From: Asparagopsis taxiformis
Lineage: Eukaryota; Rhodophyta; Florideophyceae; Bonnemaisoniales; Bonnemaisoniaceae
DNA length: 64,000 bases
NCBI GenBank assembly: GCA_030407315.1
Contig: JALQPE010000740.1
Span: forward strand, 1-64,000
Reading direction: 5' to 3'
The notes under the pieces were generated by a model. That model was not told the origin of the DNA and did no database searches. It saw nothing but the letters and a program-made list of their open reading frames with translations. Below are positions 9,278 through 19,936 of this stretch, in pieces; position 1 is the stretch's first letter, and each line of letters begins with the position of its first letter. The position numbers and the translations under genes were made by a program.

Positions 9278-9998
9278 TTGCCGCTGATGAGCGTTGACAA
9301 AGTCGATCGGGAAACTACGGCCCCCGGACGACTTCCCCCTGACGCACAGGAACCGCCTGGGAGGCTCGTGACTACAGGAAGTAGGAACGTAGGCCAGGCC
9401 GTTTCTGTGATAGCCGTTGGCACACGGAACTACCGTGTGGACGCCATGTTGGGCGTATCCAAGTCAAGCTACAGCTATTTGGCTGCTGTGCTGGACACAG
9501 GCGCGAGCCTCAGCATTCTAAGGCAAGGCTCGCTGCCTTTCGACTGGAGAGAGCGGTTTTCAGTTGATAAACTGTCTGCGAACGTGAAGGTCGTAGACGC
9601 GAACGGCCGACGCATACCACCCGTTGCAGTGGTGGTTATGCAAATATTGGTTGGTCGTTCTCCGCTTAGACAGCGCTTCCTGGTTGTGGAACATTTAGCA
9701 GTACCCTGCATTCTGGGGTGTGATTTTATCGATACCCACGTTGAGGCGATATACCCTCGGAAGCGAGTATTTGTGCTGCAACACAACCAAGAACGTATAC
9801 CGATAGGGTGGAGTAAGGCTCCGCCCCCGAAGACCCCGAACGGAGAAAAAGCCTCGGCCAAGCCGAAGCAATTCTCCATTCGAGTCGCTAGACCGGTCAT
9901 ACTTCCATCCGGGAAGGTGACTAAAGTGGCTGCCGTAGCCAACGACTCGTGCACGAGGGTTCTGATACCCAAGAAAACAGCTTCTCAACTGGAAGGGA
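9278..9998 (+). pseudogene. Ty3 aspartic protease region
   Basis: The catalytic motif AVLDTGASLSILR (about 9485-9523) and the flap/ILGCDFIDTHVEAIY signature (about 9709-9753) define a retropepsin of about 110 residues. It would act as a homodimer to mature Gag-Pol. The frame stays open to 10165, but from about 9996 onward homology-like sequence moves to the RT frame (net +1). Whether this is a programmed frameshift or a mutation cannot be told; the internal stop further on favours decay. Confidence 0.75.
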
Positions 9999-11099
9999 GT
10001 GCAAATGGCGAATGGTATCGCCACGGTAAGGCCGCTCCTGCCGTTCGATGTCGAAGTTGCAAACTTCGGGAAGAAGGAAATCCGTCTACCAAAGGGTATG
10101 GTATTGGGTACCACAGACGGTCCCCCAACTGCATTACTCCTCGTCGGAGAGGAAGGGGACCATAGCCCCAATGACGCACGGCCCACCAGCGTCACACTAA
10201 TCCCCACTCATGCCCGAGAAGAAAGCAACCGTGAGGTCGAACGGACTCCCGATTGGAAGGAAATTGTCTGCAAAACCATGGAGTTATCCGACACTTCTTT
10301 GCAGAAGGAGATAGTCAAGATGCTGGAAAAGCACGCCTCCATGTGGAGTGGGCACCTGGGGGAGATCTCTGCGACAGAGCACCGTATCGAGCTCAAGCCG
10401 GATACGAAGCCAGTTCGCCAAGCCCCATACCGAGCGGTACATAAGAACCGCGAGATTATCACTGCACAAGTGCAGGAGATGTTGAAGGCTGGGGTTATCG
10501 AACCCGCCCAGACGGAATGGGCAAGCCCCGTGGTTGTTGTTCCGAAGAAGGACGGCTCGTCACGTTTCTGCGTGGATTATCGCCGGCTGAACGCAGTCAC
10601 CGTCAAGGACGCATATCCAATACCGCGTATGGATGACTGCATAGACTCCTTGGGGGAGGCAGCGATATTCACAACGCTCGACTGCAATAGTGGGTACTGG
10701 CAAATTCCCATTGCCGAGGAAGACAAGGAGAAGACGGCCTTCACGGCGCACGTTGGCTCCTACCAGTTCATTCGAATGCCATTCGGTTTGACGAACGCCC
10801 CCGCGACGTTCCAGAGGGCGCTCGATATCCTCCTGTCAGGAGTCAAGTGGCAATTCTGCCTTGTGTACCTTGACGATGTCATCATCTTCTCTCGCAACGA
10901 GAAGGAACACGTCCATCACGTGGACACCATACTGGCAATTCTGCGGCAAGCAGGAGTCACGCTCAAATTCAAGAAGAGCGAGTTCTTCCGCAAGAGTGTC
11001 GACTACCTCGGCCACAGAATACGGCCGGGTAAGCTGGAAGTCTTATCTACCGGCCTACAGGCGATTCAAGAATCGGCATACCCGAAGACGCAGACGTAA
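9999..11099 (+). pseudogene. Ty3 reverse transcriptase, cut by TAA
   Basis: 366 codons containing the full RT fold: WASPVVVVPKKDGSSRFCVD, YRRLNAVTVKDAYPIPRMDD, FTTLDCNSGYWQIP (block A), MPFGLTNAPATFQR (block B) and the catalytic CLVYLDDVIIFS (about 10858-10893). The YLGH block follows. The frame ends at TAA 11097-11099, and the next codon continues the same frame straight into LRSFLGSCNVYRRF, normal Ty3 sequence. The stop therefore interrupts what was one Pol frame. All visible RT catalytic residues are intact. Confidence 0.85.
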
Positions 11100-13886
11100 T
11101 TGCGTAGCTTTCTGGGTTCTTGCAATGTCTATCGGAGATTTGTGCAATCCTACGCCAAATTAGCGTCTCCGTTAAACGAACTTCTTAAGAAGGGCATGCC
11201 TGTGGAGTTGGGCCCGCCGACCCAGGAGCAGTTTAGCGCCTTCGAGGCATTGAAGACGGCATTGGTGTCGCCACCAGTCCTCTGCCTCCCGCACGCTGGA
11301 TGGCCCTACACGTTGGACGTGGATGCTTCGGATGGACAGATGGGTTGCGCCCTGCTGCAACAGCAGGACGACGGCATACTACACCCGGTAGGATATTGGA
11401 GTAAGTCTTTGTCTGATACCCAACGCCAGTACTCCACTACGGAGAAGGAATGCCTCTCCGTGTTCTGGGCAATTAGCTTACTACGCCCCTATCTCGAGGG
11501 AACACGGTTTACCGTGAGAACGGACCATAATTCACTCACGTGGATCTTGTCCATTACTCCATCGGAGGGAAGACTCGCCCATTGGCGGCTGAGACTCTCT
11601 GAGTTTGACTTCGACATTCAGTATCGACCTGGGATCAAGAATGTCGTACCGGACGCATTGTCTCCGATCGAGACTACCGGAGAAGACCGTACCCCACTGG
11701 AGGAAGACATACCGACGTTCTTACTCCAAGAAGGGGAGAGACGGAACCCGCTCGCGACCGAGGAAGAGGGTTGGCATTCCCTCATGGACATGTATCCAGA
11801 ACCGTTGGACCATGCTGTTCCCTGCTTAATAGCGGTACAGGATATCGTCCCTGAGAATATCTCGGAGAACGAGTGGATCATGGCACAGTCTCACGACTCT
11901 CTTTGCCAAACACTCCTTCACAAGAGTGACTCCGACGCGGACTCTCCATACTCTTTAACAGAGCAAGGGATACTCGTACGCCAGTCCCCCTCTACGGGGG
12001 AGCGTCAGGTCGTTGTCCCCGAATCTCTTCGGCCCAGGCTACTGCATAGCTACCATTACTCTGCGGTGGCAGGTCATCCAGGCATAAGAAGGATGTACGA
12101 GACCCTTAAACAGGGTCTGTACTGGCCAACGATGATCGTGGATGTATACGCCACCGTGCGAGGATGCGAGACGTGCGCGAAGGACCGTATTCAACTGTCC
12201 AAGCACACTAACCCGCTCAAGCTATTTCCGGCTGTGAAGCCGCTAGAGGATGTGGCAATCGACCTCATGGGGCCACTGCCGCGGACTTCACGCGGTCGCG
12301 TGCACGTTCTTGTCATAATGGACCGGTACTCCAAGTTGTGCCGACTGGTGGCCATGCGCTCGATACAAGCGCACTTAGTCGTGAAGGCATTCGTCGAAGA
12401 ATGGGTATTCACGTACGGGGCACCACGTACCATCCTTTCGGATAATGGTCCACAATTCCGCTCGAAGGCGTTTGTCGATGCATGCGTCATACTCGGCGTC
12501 AAACCGATGACCACCACCACTTATCACCCGCAGACAAACGGGCAGGTGGAACGATTTAATCGGACGCTCGCATCCATGCTGAGACACTACGTATCCGATG
12601 ACCATCGTAATTGGGACGAATATTTGCCTGTCCTTGCATACGCGTACAATCGCTGTATACATCGTTCGACGAATACTACACCATTCGAGTTGGTACTGAC
12701 ACGCCCGCCGCCAAAACTCGGCTTGGCAGAACTACAGCTGGAAGCTGACTCCGTTACCTGGACACGGGCGACGTGGAAGGACCGCCTACGCCACCAATAT
12801 GCTAAGGCGAATAGGTCTCTTGCGAAGATGCAAGCCCGCTACAAGAGGGATTTTGACAAGGCGGTCCGGTCACCGAACATACGCCTACGCGCGGGAGATC
12901 AAGTTTACTTAGACCTCCGCAACACGTCGCAGGAGACAACGATACTCGGTCGAACGAGGAATAAGTTAGACTTCCAGTCCATGGGTCCGTATACCGTCAT
13001 TTCTAACCACGGCCACACACTGGATGTGATGATAGATGGGATACCCGAACGGGTAAGTTCGGACCGCGTACGACCAGCGGCCAACACTCCCCTGGAGGAG
13101 AAAGACAACCTGGATGTTGGCGGTGACACACCCGCTAGGGTTGAGGAAAGGGACGGCGTCCCCTGCGTGGAGCCGGAGAGCCAGGGCGAAACTCCCCTCC
13201 CCCACTCGCCAGTGAGGGTGGAGAGCGACGAGGCCACTAGCCACCGTGATGGTTTGCCCGACCAAGAGGTCCAAACCGCGCCCACAGCTGCTAAGCTGAG
13301 CGAGAATTCACGCCCGCTAGGGCCTACAAACGACCGGCGAGGTGTCGAGGCAGCCACCCTGCCTAACGAGGAGGGTGACGCCTCCAACGGTCCCCACGAG
13401 GACGCTAATCCTGACGATAATCAGTTCTTCAAGGATGGTGCAAAAGATACGCCAGAGAGCACGAGCAGTGGCTTAAGTCATCCTGTACCGGGTGAGAACC
13501 CACAGGATGCCGGCCCCCGCAAGTCCCCTACGCGGGACTCGCGGGAGCCTCGCCGCTTCTCAAGATGGAAACGCCGACAGGCTAGGGTGACAGCCATACC
13601 AGCTAAAGAGCTGAATGAAAACGAGGACGATGGGTACTCGACGCGGGAGTACACCATTGATGACCTCCAAGAGGAGCGAGTTGATGACGCTGGAAATTCG
13701 CGTTTTCGCGTGCGCTGGCTCGGTTATACACCCCAGGCCGACACCTGGGAGCCAGAGGCCAACTTACCGCCAGCCATGGTTGCACGCTTTCGGAGGCGGA
13801 TTGAGCGGCAGCGAGCGCGCCAAAATCGGCCTAATCACCGCCGCCATGCGCGAGTGGCGCTTGTGGCCAGCGTGCATCTATATTAA
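11100..13886 (+). pseudogene. Ty3 RNase H, integrase and chromodomain
   Basis: 928 codons open after the TAA. RNase H: PYTLDVDASDGQMGCALLQQ, YSTTEKECLSVFWA, RTDHNSLTWI. Integrase zinc domain: H-x4-GHPG...CETCAKD (HHCC). Catalytic core: DLMGPLPRTSRGRVHVLVIM, ILSDNGPQFRSKAF and YHPQTNGQVERFN (D, D, E). An acidic/Pro-rich linker of some 250 residues follows. The C-terminal chromodomain reads YTIDDLQEERV, then FRVRWLGYTPQADTWEPEAN. The chromodomain marks a chromovirus; in that family it steers integration to marked chromatin. The Met at 11100 is not a natural start: the segment is the continuation of the RT frame. Confidence 0.88.
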
Positions 13887-14934
13887 ATTCCGAAATTTTG
13901 GAATTTTTGCGCACCACGGTGCACGGCCATGCCGGCCTAATCGACGATGCCACGTGTGGAGGAAGCTTGTTGCGCGCACACGCGGAAATTAAAATTTGGA
14001 AATTTCCGAATTTTTGCGCACCACGATGCATGGCCATGCAGGGCCACTCGTGCCCACCAGGCGCGAGCCCGAGATATCTGGCACGGATGATTGCCAGCAA
14101 TGCTGTCTCGTGTGGGCCATGGCCCCGTTCTGATCAGTTGAATTAGAAACTGACTACGGGACGGAATAATCCTGGCGCTCACACGGTGCGTACCCACGAG
14201 ACGCGTTGTAACGCGGGCAGTGCTCCGACTGAGCAACCATTGCGACTGTCAAGTCGGGCAAAGTGTTCCCCGCTTGATTCACAAGCTTGATACGGGTGGC
14301 TACCCGGGAGTTGAGATACCTTTTTGGAAATTATGGGCGAATCTATGCCGTTTTGCGCGTTCGACACCAAAAGTCACGCTCCGCCGTTGGGGCGTACACG
14401 TAACACACGCCGGGAAGGGACCCAATTAGAACGGACATCTCCTGCACTAACGCAGTCGAATTACGCGAGAAGGATCAGCGGATGTGAAAACGCTCGTTGC
14501 AAGTCACACCCCGTGGCGCGCTGAGTGCCCATCTAATTGGCAACGAACGGACCTGCCAACCGCTACCGGCAGGGTAATATACAGATTGTTAAGCTGGAAG
14601 GGAGGCGCGCCATGGTACATGACGCGTCGTGTACAATTGGATTTCACGCTACTCGGCCTGGGGTGACGTCGCCAACCCGAGGGGCCGAGACGCCAGATAC
14701 GTACAGACGCTAGTCTGGAGGAAGACAGGGACCCGCCCAGCCGACTAGTAGGCGGGCTACGAGTCCGCGACCGCGTCATTGGCCCTGCCTGGGCAACGCA
14801 GAGTGTACTATGTGCCTCAGGATGCGTGAATTAACTACGGTTAGTAGGAACTGATACGGGCAAAAATTCGCAGGTTACAAAAATTTGACTAAGTCAAAAA
14901 TTTACCACTCCAAGTGGGCATCTGAAAGAGACGG
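13887..14934. other. Non-coding 3' region of the Ty3 element
   Basis: No gene seen. The left part has two diverged copies of a roughly 110-bp segment containing gaatttttgcgcaccacg and a GC-rich tggccatgc core (about 13900 and 14010). The remainder is unique, mostly balanced in composition, with several short ORFs in all frames that look random. Confidence 0.6.
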
Positions 14935-14945
14935 CGTCCCACGCC

Positions 14946-15560
14946 TAAGTCGAAGGGCGGTTCTTACTCCGGCTGTTAAGCGCGAATTTGACTTGCGGGT
15001 CGAGTCCGGCATTACACTTTAGGCCCATTTCCGCTGCCTCCGCAGGAATTCGACCCACGGCGCCCGCGCAAGGCGCGTTTGAAATACGAAAAACGAACTC
15101 TCATCTACACGACTAAGTCGAAAGTTGGTTTTTAATTCGGCCACTAAGCGCGGATACGACACACTGGTCGGGTCCGACCCTGTTCGTTAGCCCCTTTCTC
15201 ACTGCTTCTGCAGAAAGATGGTCAAGGATATCATCACCAAGTGCATTTGAGGTTTCGACAGAACGGGGTGATCGCACCACTACCAAGTCCAAAGACGACT
15301 TTTATTCCGGCTGCTAGGCGCTAATACGACTTGCAGGTTGAGTTCGGCACCGTGTCTTAGGCCCTTTTTCACTGCTTCCGCAGGAATTCGGCTAACAGTG
15401 CGACCTCACAGCACGTTTAGGCGCTTTGAAACGGATCAAATCGCGACACGCCTAAGTCGTCAACTGGTCTGAACGTAAAGTGTATGACGTCCATACGACT
15501 GTTAAGTCGGAACAAGGGACTCGTCTTGGGCCTATTACCGCTGTTTCTACAAAAAGATGA
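14946..15560 (+). repeat. Four diverged ~170-bp tandem repeats
   Basis: Units begin near 14946, 15113, 15284 and 15453. Each starts with (t/c)aagtc(g/c), then a ttctta(c/t)tccggc-like box, then (t/g)(t/c)gagt(c/t)cgg, then a conserved ttaggccc...cactgct(t/c)c(c/t)gcag box. The periods are 167-171 bp. Copy four is the most diverged. They sit just before the polypurine tract. Confidence 0.7.
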
Positions 15561-15644
15561 AGGACGATGTAGCCCTGAGGGGCATCCAACTCCCACAGCT
15601 CATCCCGCTGGTTTCCAATTGGCTACTTGCTGAACTGTGACTAC

Positions 15645-15657
15645 AGAAAGGGGGAGA
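15645..15657 (+). promoter_or_regulatory. Polypurine tract of Ty3 element
   Basis: AGAAAGGGGGAGA on the plus strand, the expected primer site for plus-strand DNA synthesis at the inner edge of a 3' LTR. No clear TG-starting LTR follows directly (next bases cgttaactacccc). The LTR has been lost or replaced, or starts unconventionally. Confidence 0.55.
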
Positions 15658-15698
15658 CGTTAACTACCCCCAACGACATGTTGTTTTGACAAAACACA

Positions 15699-15704
15699 TT
15701 TATT
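15699..15704 (-). terminator. AATAAA poly(A) signal for the antisense ORF
   Basis: AATAAA on the minus strand, about 50 nt after the stop of the 1060-codon minus ORF. Transcripts of that gene would end close to, and facing, the polypurine tract of the Ty3 element. Confidence 0.45.
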
Positions 15705-15754
15705 GAGAGGTTGCTGATGATTATCAGGGTAAAAGGCTAAGAGCTGACAACTAG

Positions 15755-18700
15755 CTACTTAGCCGAGCGACGTGCGCGAGTACTACGAGCCCCACGCGTG
15801 CTACGCGGAGCTACTGCCGGAGGCGGAAGGGTTTCTTCCTCATCGGAAGACTCACGCAAGCGCTTGCGGACACGAGGCCTACGAGCCGCACCCGCCGGTG
15901 GGATCGACGCACCCCCGCGAGTTCGCGCCCCAACCCTACGTCCCGTAGTCTCAGACCCGTTGTTCACTGCCGCAGGAGTGTTAGCGGCGGCAGTACGGGA
16001 AGCCGAGGAGCCCTGCGACCCCGCTACCGAACCTTGGGGGCCCTTCGTCGCACTACCCCGCGCGGTGCCAGAAGAAGCACCCGCTGAAGCATTCTTCGTT
16101 GCTGAAGCACGTGGTGCGGGTCCACTCCTGGGGTTGTTGCGACCTGTAGCCGTCACCGTGGGCGTGGGACCGGCAACTGGGTGGACGATAGAGATTTCGT
16201 CCGATAATTGTGTCTCCCTCGGAGTAGCAATAGCCCCTCCCTCGGCCGCAGGTGGTGGACGCGAGGACACCGGATTAGGACGTTCGGCTGGTGGAGGCGG
16301 CATAAGCATGGGAGTGACAGCGGCTGCGCTGGACGAAGGAGGCATACGAGCTGGCGATGGAGTGCTCGGCCCAGCTGCATGCCCCACTCCCGTAGTGAGA
16401 TGAAACGTGGGCTCCCCGCCGGTCGGCGTAACATCTGCTAGTGCCTGAGCCTCGCCCTGAAGGCGCACGCTATCCAACTCCATCATCCCGGCCACGGCAG
16501 ATTCGCACATCCCCTGTACTTGGGAACGAATAGTCGCCAGTCGACGTATAGCGGCGAGTATCAACGGCCCTTGATTCACCAAGTTGTTCTTGTAATTATC
16601 GCGAGTGGCGATGATAGGTGCCTGCGCATCCCGCAGCTCTGCCAACGCCCGCTCGTGAGCAACACGACTTGTCTCCTTCTCTTGGACGAGAGCGCTTTGG
16701 CCCTCAGTGAGTTCCCTTCGTACCGACTCCAGTACTTCTACTGTTCTATCCCGCTTCTCTAGCTGGCTGGTCAGGCTCCGAGCTTCGGCGTGCCACTTGT
16801 CTGCACGAACCCGCTCCGCGTTGAGCTCCTGTCCCATCTCGTTGAGGAGTTTGCGCAGTTCCCCAGGAGACTGCGCATCCGCAGTAGTGTGAGACGCCGG
16901 TGCCGCCGTCACAGCGGAAGATGAGCCAGCGCCGGGGTCACCAGGGGGAACACTAGGGGTAGTACTCGACAGTCCCTCTTGGATAAGAGTACGCAAGGTA
17001 ACGGATTCGAGCCGTGCGGCCTTCCACCGGTCAACATGTGCCGATATGGCCGTCCCCATAATGACCGACAAGGGGATGGCTAAATCCAAGGTTACGCCAA
17101 AGAGCGGAGAAGATAGGTCTATCTCTAGGGTGCTTGGATTGAGTGGCACCCACTTCGATGTGCGGCGGGTGGGTTCGTAGGCCGCCCCAGGCGTGGGGAT
17201 AAGGGGTATCGTATCCCAGTCAGTACGTTCATGTACGTCGTATAGATGAGCCAATGCGCGAGGCGACATCTCGAAGAATTCATGCTCCCGTCGGAGGCCG
17301 CTTGGACGCAGTACAGGCTCGACACCGAGACGCTTGATGTCGGTGAACACCCGATTGGGGAGTTCGTGCATGCGATTCTGCGTGACGATTAACTCCAGCC
17401 AGGAGGCAGCATAGTAACAAACCCATTCGGTGTGTGCCATCTTGTCGAGCACACTGCAAAGCACTTCGCTGTTGCGGCCCAACATGTGGGACCACGCGTA
17501 GCGGTACACCACCGGCATCGGGAAGGCGCACTCGAATATGGGTGTGCTCATCCACGCGGGAAGCGGAACGTAATGTTCGGTACGCAAACGGCGGGGCATG
17601 TTGTTGTACTCAACGTCCTTGAACGTGACAATGACACGAGCTTCGCGGCTGAGAAGCCGGTGTGGAGTGTTATTGCTCCCGTAAAACGAGCGTCGCAGCT
17701 CCATTCGCCACTCGCGCGTCCAGCGACCACGCGTCCACCGGGGAGGGAACACCTTCAGATCCCGGGGAAGCAGCCGAGCATCTACATCGCTGTAGTCATC
17801 CACGAGGGCGTGGTACCCGCTGAGGACGACGAGGCGGGCGATGGCCCGGACCATCACTTCGTCTTCCTCTTCGCAAAGGTGGTACAAGTCTACTGGAAAG
17901 TAGGAAGGGATGGGGATACGGCAGGTGCCGTGTTCCATCCGTTTGCGCACGCAGGTATCAACGTCGCGAGGACCATTCGTGTCCCGTATGGCTCTAAACC
18001 GATTGAGTATCGCGCGTTTGGGGCTCAAACCCATATGCTCCGCGTACCCGCGGTAACCCGGTGAATTCCGAAGAAGCTGGCCAAACGCATCGCGGTCACG
18101 CGGAAACACCTCGGTGTCGATGCTATGCATCCACTCACGAATCTCGCGGTCACGACGCTCTTCAGGCGAGGGTTCCGGATGATTATTCCGCGCAGGCGCC
18201 TTGGCGTACGGGTCAACAAGGCCACTGTCGTTGGCCACTGCCCCTCCCTGGGAGGAAGAACCCCGCAAGTGGGTTTGCGCCGCCGCGCGAGCGTCCGGCG
18301 GTAAATTGTCAATCATTGACATAATTTCGCGCACCCGTCGCTGCGTCGCCGCGGAGCCTCCTTGTTCGCCTTGGGAGCCCGGACCCCGCTCGCCCGAGTT
18401 ACTAGGATGTTGCTGCGTAACCGTAGGTGAGGACGCACTAGCCACCCCCGGAGCTGGGACCGAAGGTGGGATTGATGGGCGGCTACGCCCCGCAGACCTG
18501 CTGAAACGATCCGGCTGGTAAGCCGCGAGAGGATCAGAGACTTGAGGGCGTGACGAAGACGGATTCCCGCCCGGGTGAGAATCTTTTGGATCCCCACCAC
18601 CACTGGCTAGGACTTCCATCACGGCTGAAAAACCGGGGTCAATGCGTGGGGCAGGCGCGACAAAAGGGTGCGCTGCAGGACCGAGGCCGCCGCTAGAACC

Positions 18701-18937
18701 GGTTTGAGGCCGTGAATTATCACCATTGCTGGTGTGGCGCGACGAACTCATAGCGCCCCAAGTGGTCGCTTCTTCCGCCTGCTGGTCGTAAGGATGATGG
18801 GAGTACGAAGTGGAAGGTGCTAAGAACGGAGGATTTGGGGGAGGTGACATGGAAAAACACTGCGCCTGCGCAGGAGCTTGGCAATTAAGAAGGGGAGAAT
18901 GTGGGACACTGCGCTTCTGCAGGGGGCGAGCATGCAA
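15755..18937 (-). CDS. Large LTR-associated ORF, gag-like architecture (unrecognised)
   Basis: 1060 codons, intact. Residues 1-260 are Pro/Ser/Gly-rich and disordered. About 260-640 is a globular, Arg/Trp/Tyr-rich region (HYVPLPAWMSTPIFECAFP, then WVCYYAASWLELIV). About 690-790 is a coiled coil with charged heptads. The tail is Ala/Ser/Thr-rich and ends in an Arg-rich basic stretch (ARTRGG, RRPRVRKRLRESS, STRGARSTRARRSAK). This order resembles a Gag-like structural protein, but I recognise no capsid or zinc-knuckle domain. A diverged relative with the same architecture lies at 45001-47796, also downstream of a TGTAGGAC-starting LTR-like sequence. Either it is the first ORF of a separate minus-oriented LTR element, or an antisense accessory ORF of the Ty3 element. 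The start could be internal (Met near residue 30 or 64). Confidence 0.6.
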   Translation of the reverse strand: MHARPLQKRSVPHSPLLNCQAPAQAQCFSMSPPPNPPFLAPSTSYSHHPYDQQAEEATTWGAMSSSRHTSNGDNSRPQTGSSGGLGPAAHPFVAPAPRIDPGFSAVMEVLASGGGDPKDSHPGGNPSSSRPQVSDPLAAYQPDRFSRSAGRSRPSIPPSVPAPGVASASSPTVTQQHPSNSGERGPGSQGEQGGSAATQRRVREIMSMIDNLPPDARAAAQTHLRGSSSQGGAVANDSGLVDPYAKAPARNNHPEPSPEERRDREIREWMHSIDTEVFPRDRDAFGQLLRNSPGYRGYAEHMGLSPKRAILNRFRAIRDTNGPRDVDTCVRKRMEHGTCRIPIPSYFPVDLYHLCEEEDEVMVRAIARLVVLSGYHALVDDYSDVDARLLPRDLKVFPPRWTRGRWTREWRMELRRSFYGSNNTPHRLLSREARVIVTFKDVEYNNMPRRLRTEHYVPLPAWMSTPIFECAFPMPVVYRYAWSHMLGRNSEVLCSVLDKMAHTEWVCYYAASWLELIVTQNRMHELPNRVFTDIKRLGVEPVLRPSGLRREHEFFEMSPRALAHLYDVHERTDWDTIPLIPTPGAAYEPTRRTSKWVPLNPSTLEIDLSSPLFGVTLDLAIPLSVIMGTAISAHVDRWKAARLESVTLRTLIQEGLSSTTPSVPPGDPGAGSSSAVTAAPASHTTADAQSPGELRKLLNEMGQELNAERVRADKWHAEARSLTSQLEKRDRTVEVLESVRRELTEGQSALVQEKETSRVAHERALAELRDAQAPIIATRDNYKNNLVNQGPLILAAIRRLATIRSQVQGMCESAVAGMMELDSVRLQGEAQALADVTPTGGEPTFHLTTGVGHAAGPSTPSPARMPPSSSAAAVTPMLMPPPPAERPNPVSSRPPPAAEGGAIATPRETQLSDEISIVHPVAGPTPTVTATGRNNPRSGPAPRASATKNASAGASSGTARGSATKGPQGSVAGSQGSSASRTAAANTPAAVNNGSETTGRRVGARTRGGASIPPAGAARRPRVRKRLRESSDEEETLPPPAVAPRSTRGARSTRARRSAK

Positions 18938-19095
18938 ATTAATTGCATCAAAAACAGCTAAGGAGCTGGGGAGGATCGCTGAGCGGTCGCGAGTGCGTAC
19001 GGACGTGGCTGAAGGATCGGGAACAAAGGTAACGGGCGCAGCGAGCGATGGATCCGAAGGGTTGGCGCCAATCTTAACTCGAATTCACGGACACG

Positions 19096-19933
19096 TGTAG
19101 TAGCGCGGGGCGACAGCAGGGACGCGAGCCTTTCCACGCGTGTACGCCGGCGCGCGTACACGTCACTCTACACTAGTAGGGACACTATTAGCTATAGTGT
19201 CAATATTAGTTTACTGTAGTAGAAGTACACGAAAAGTGTCAGTGTAGTGGGGAATTTGTAGGGACCACAAGGTCCACCCCACTGGTTGGCCAGGACCATC
19301 GGTCTTGGCCAACCGAGATCCGACTTTAACGTATTTAGTACGGTGACTCACCGCAACGGATGCAATAAAGTCAGCACTATTGTGGACTACATCCTATTCG
19401 CCTGGAAAGCGCCTTACAACCGCTCTTCAGCGCGCAACCTCTCTCGCGAGAGTAGATCTACGATTCCGAATCGTGTTCCGTCGCACGTGAACCGCACAAC
19501 ACACCGCGACGCGCCGTGACGCCGAGTCACGGCTGTGCAGGAGACTCCTACCGCGAGGTAGTAAGACCAGATCCGGTGCTGGCAGTCGCGCACCCCATCC
19601 GGTCCGACTCGCACAAGGAGATACTCCGTTCGGAGGATTCGCGAGCCCAGCTAACCTTTAAGTAGGTTGGGGACGGCAGACCGAAATACTCCTGGTCGGA
19701 GGAATCTCGTGGAAGACCCGCTCTACCACTCTACCGATTTCTTAGTCGAAGGCCGTTACAGGACTCGATCCTCGAGTATTACTCATTTTCCTCCTTTCGG
19801 AATCCGACTGATCACCGCCGATTGGAGATCATTTCTACAGCGTACTCGCTGGATCAGGGCTTTCCTCGTTGTCGCTTGCGCTACTCCGTTTCCGGAGAAT
19901 TCTATCGCTTCGCAGCGAGAAATAAGTCCTACA
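19096..19933 (-). mobile_element. Solo-looking LTR (838 bp)
   Basis: Begins TGTAGTAG and ends CCTACA on the plus strand, giving the 5'-TG...CA-3' ends and short inverted ends (TGTAG/CTACA) usual for LTRs. Read on the minus strand it starts TGTAGGAC, like the sequence at 44012. It lies 158 bp upstream of the minus-strand 1060-codon ORF, so it would be that gene's 5' LTR and promoter. I find no second copy in the window, no obvious tRNA primer site beside it and no polypurine tract to its left, so orientation rests on the ORF. Confidence 0.55.
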
Positions 19934-19936
19934 GTA

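Larger units (their letters stand above)
8640..15657 (+). mobile_element. Ty3/gypsy chromovirus, 5'-truncated and decayed
   Basis: Order: gag C-terminus with zinc knuckle, aspartic protease, RT, RNase H, integrase, chromodomain, about 1.76 kb of non-coding 3' region, then a polypurine tract at 15645-15657. The capsid part of gag and the 5' LTR are missing at the left, where sequence changes to the Penelope-like element. A frame change separates protease from RT and a TAA stop separates RT from RNase H, so this copy cannot make a full Pol by normal decoding. After the polypurine tract a 3' LTR is expected, but instead an antisense gene ends there. Confidence 0.85.

Noticed and set aside
15798..16403. 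201-codon plus ORF opposite the 1060-codon gene
   Set aside because: GC-rich antisense shadow; composition mirrors the Ala/Ser/Thr-rich tail on the other strand.
19050..19075. Minus-strand TTGGCGCC as primer-binding site for the LTR at 19096-19933
   Set aside because: It lies about 25-30 nt from the LTR edge and the longer match does not form a plausible tRNA 3' end.
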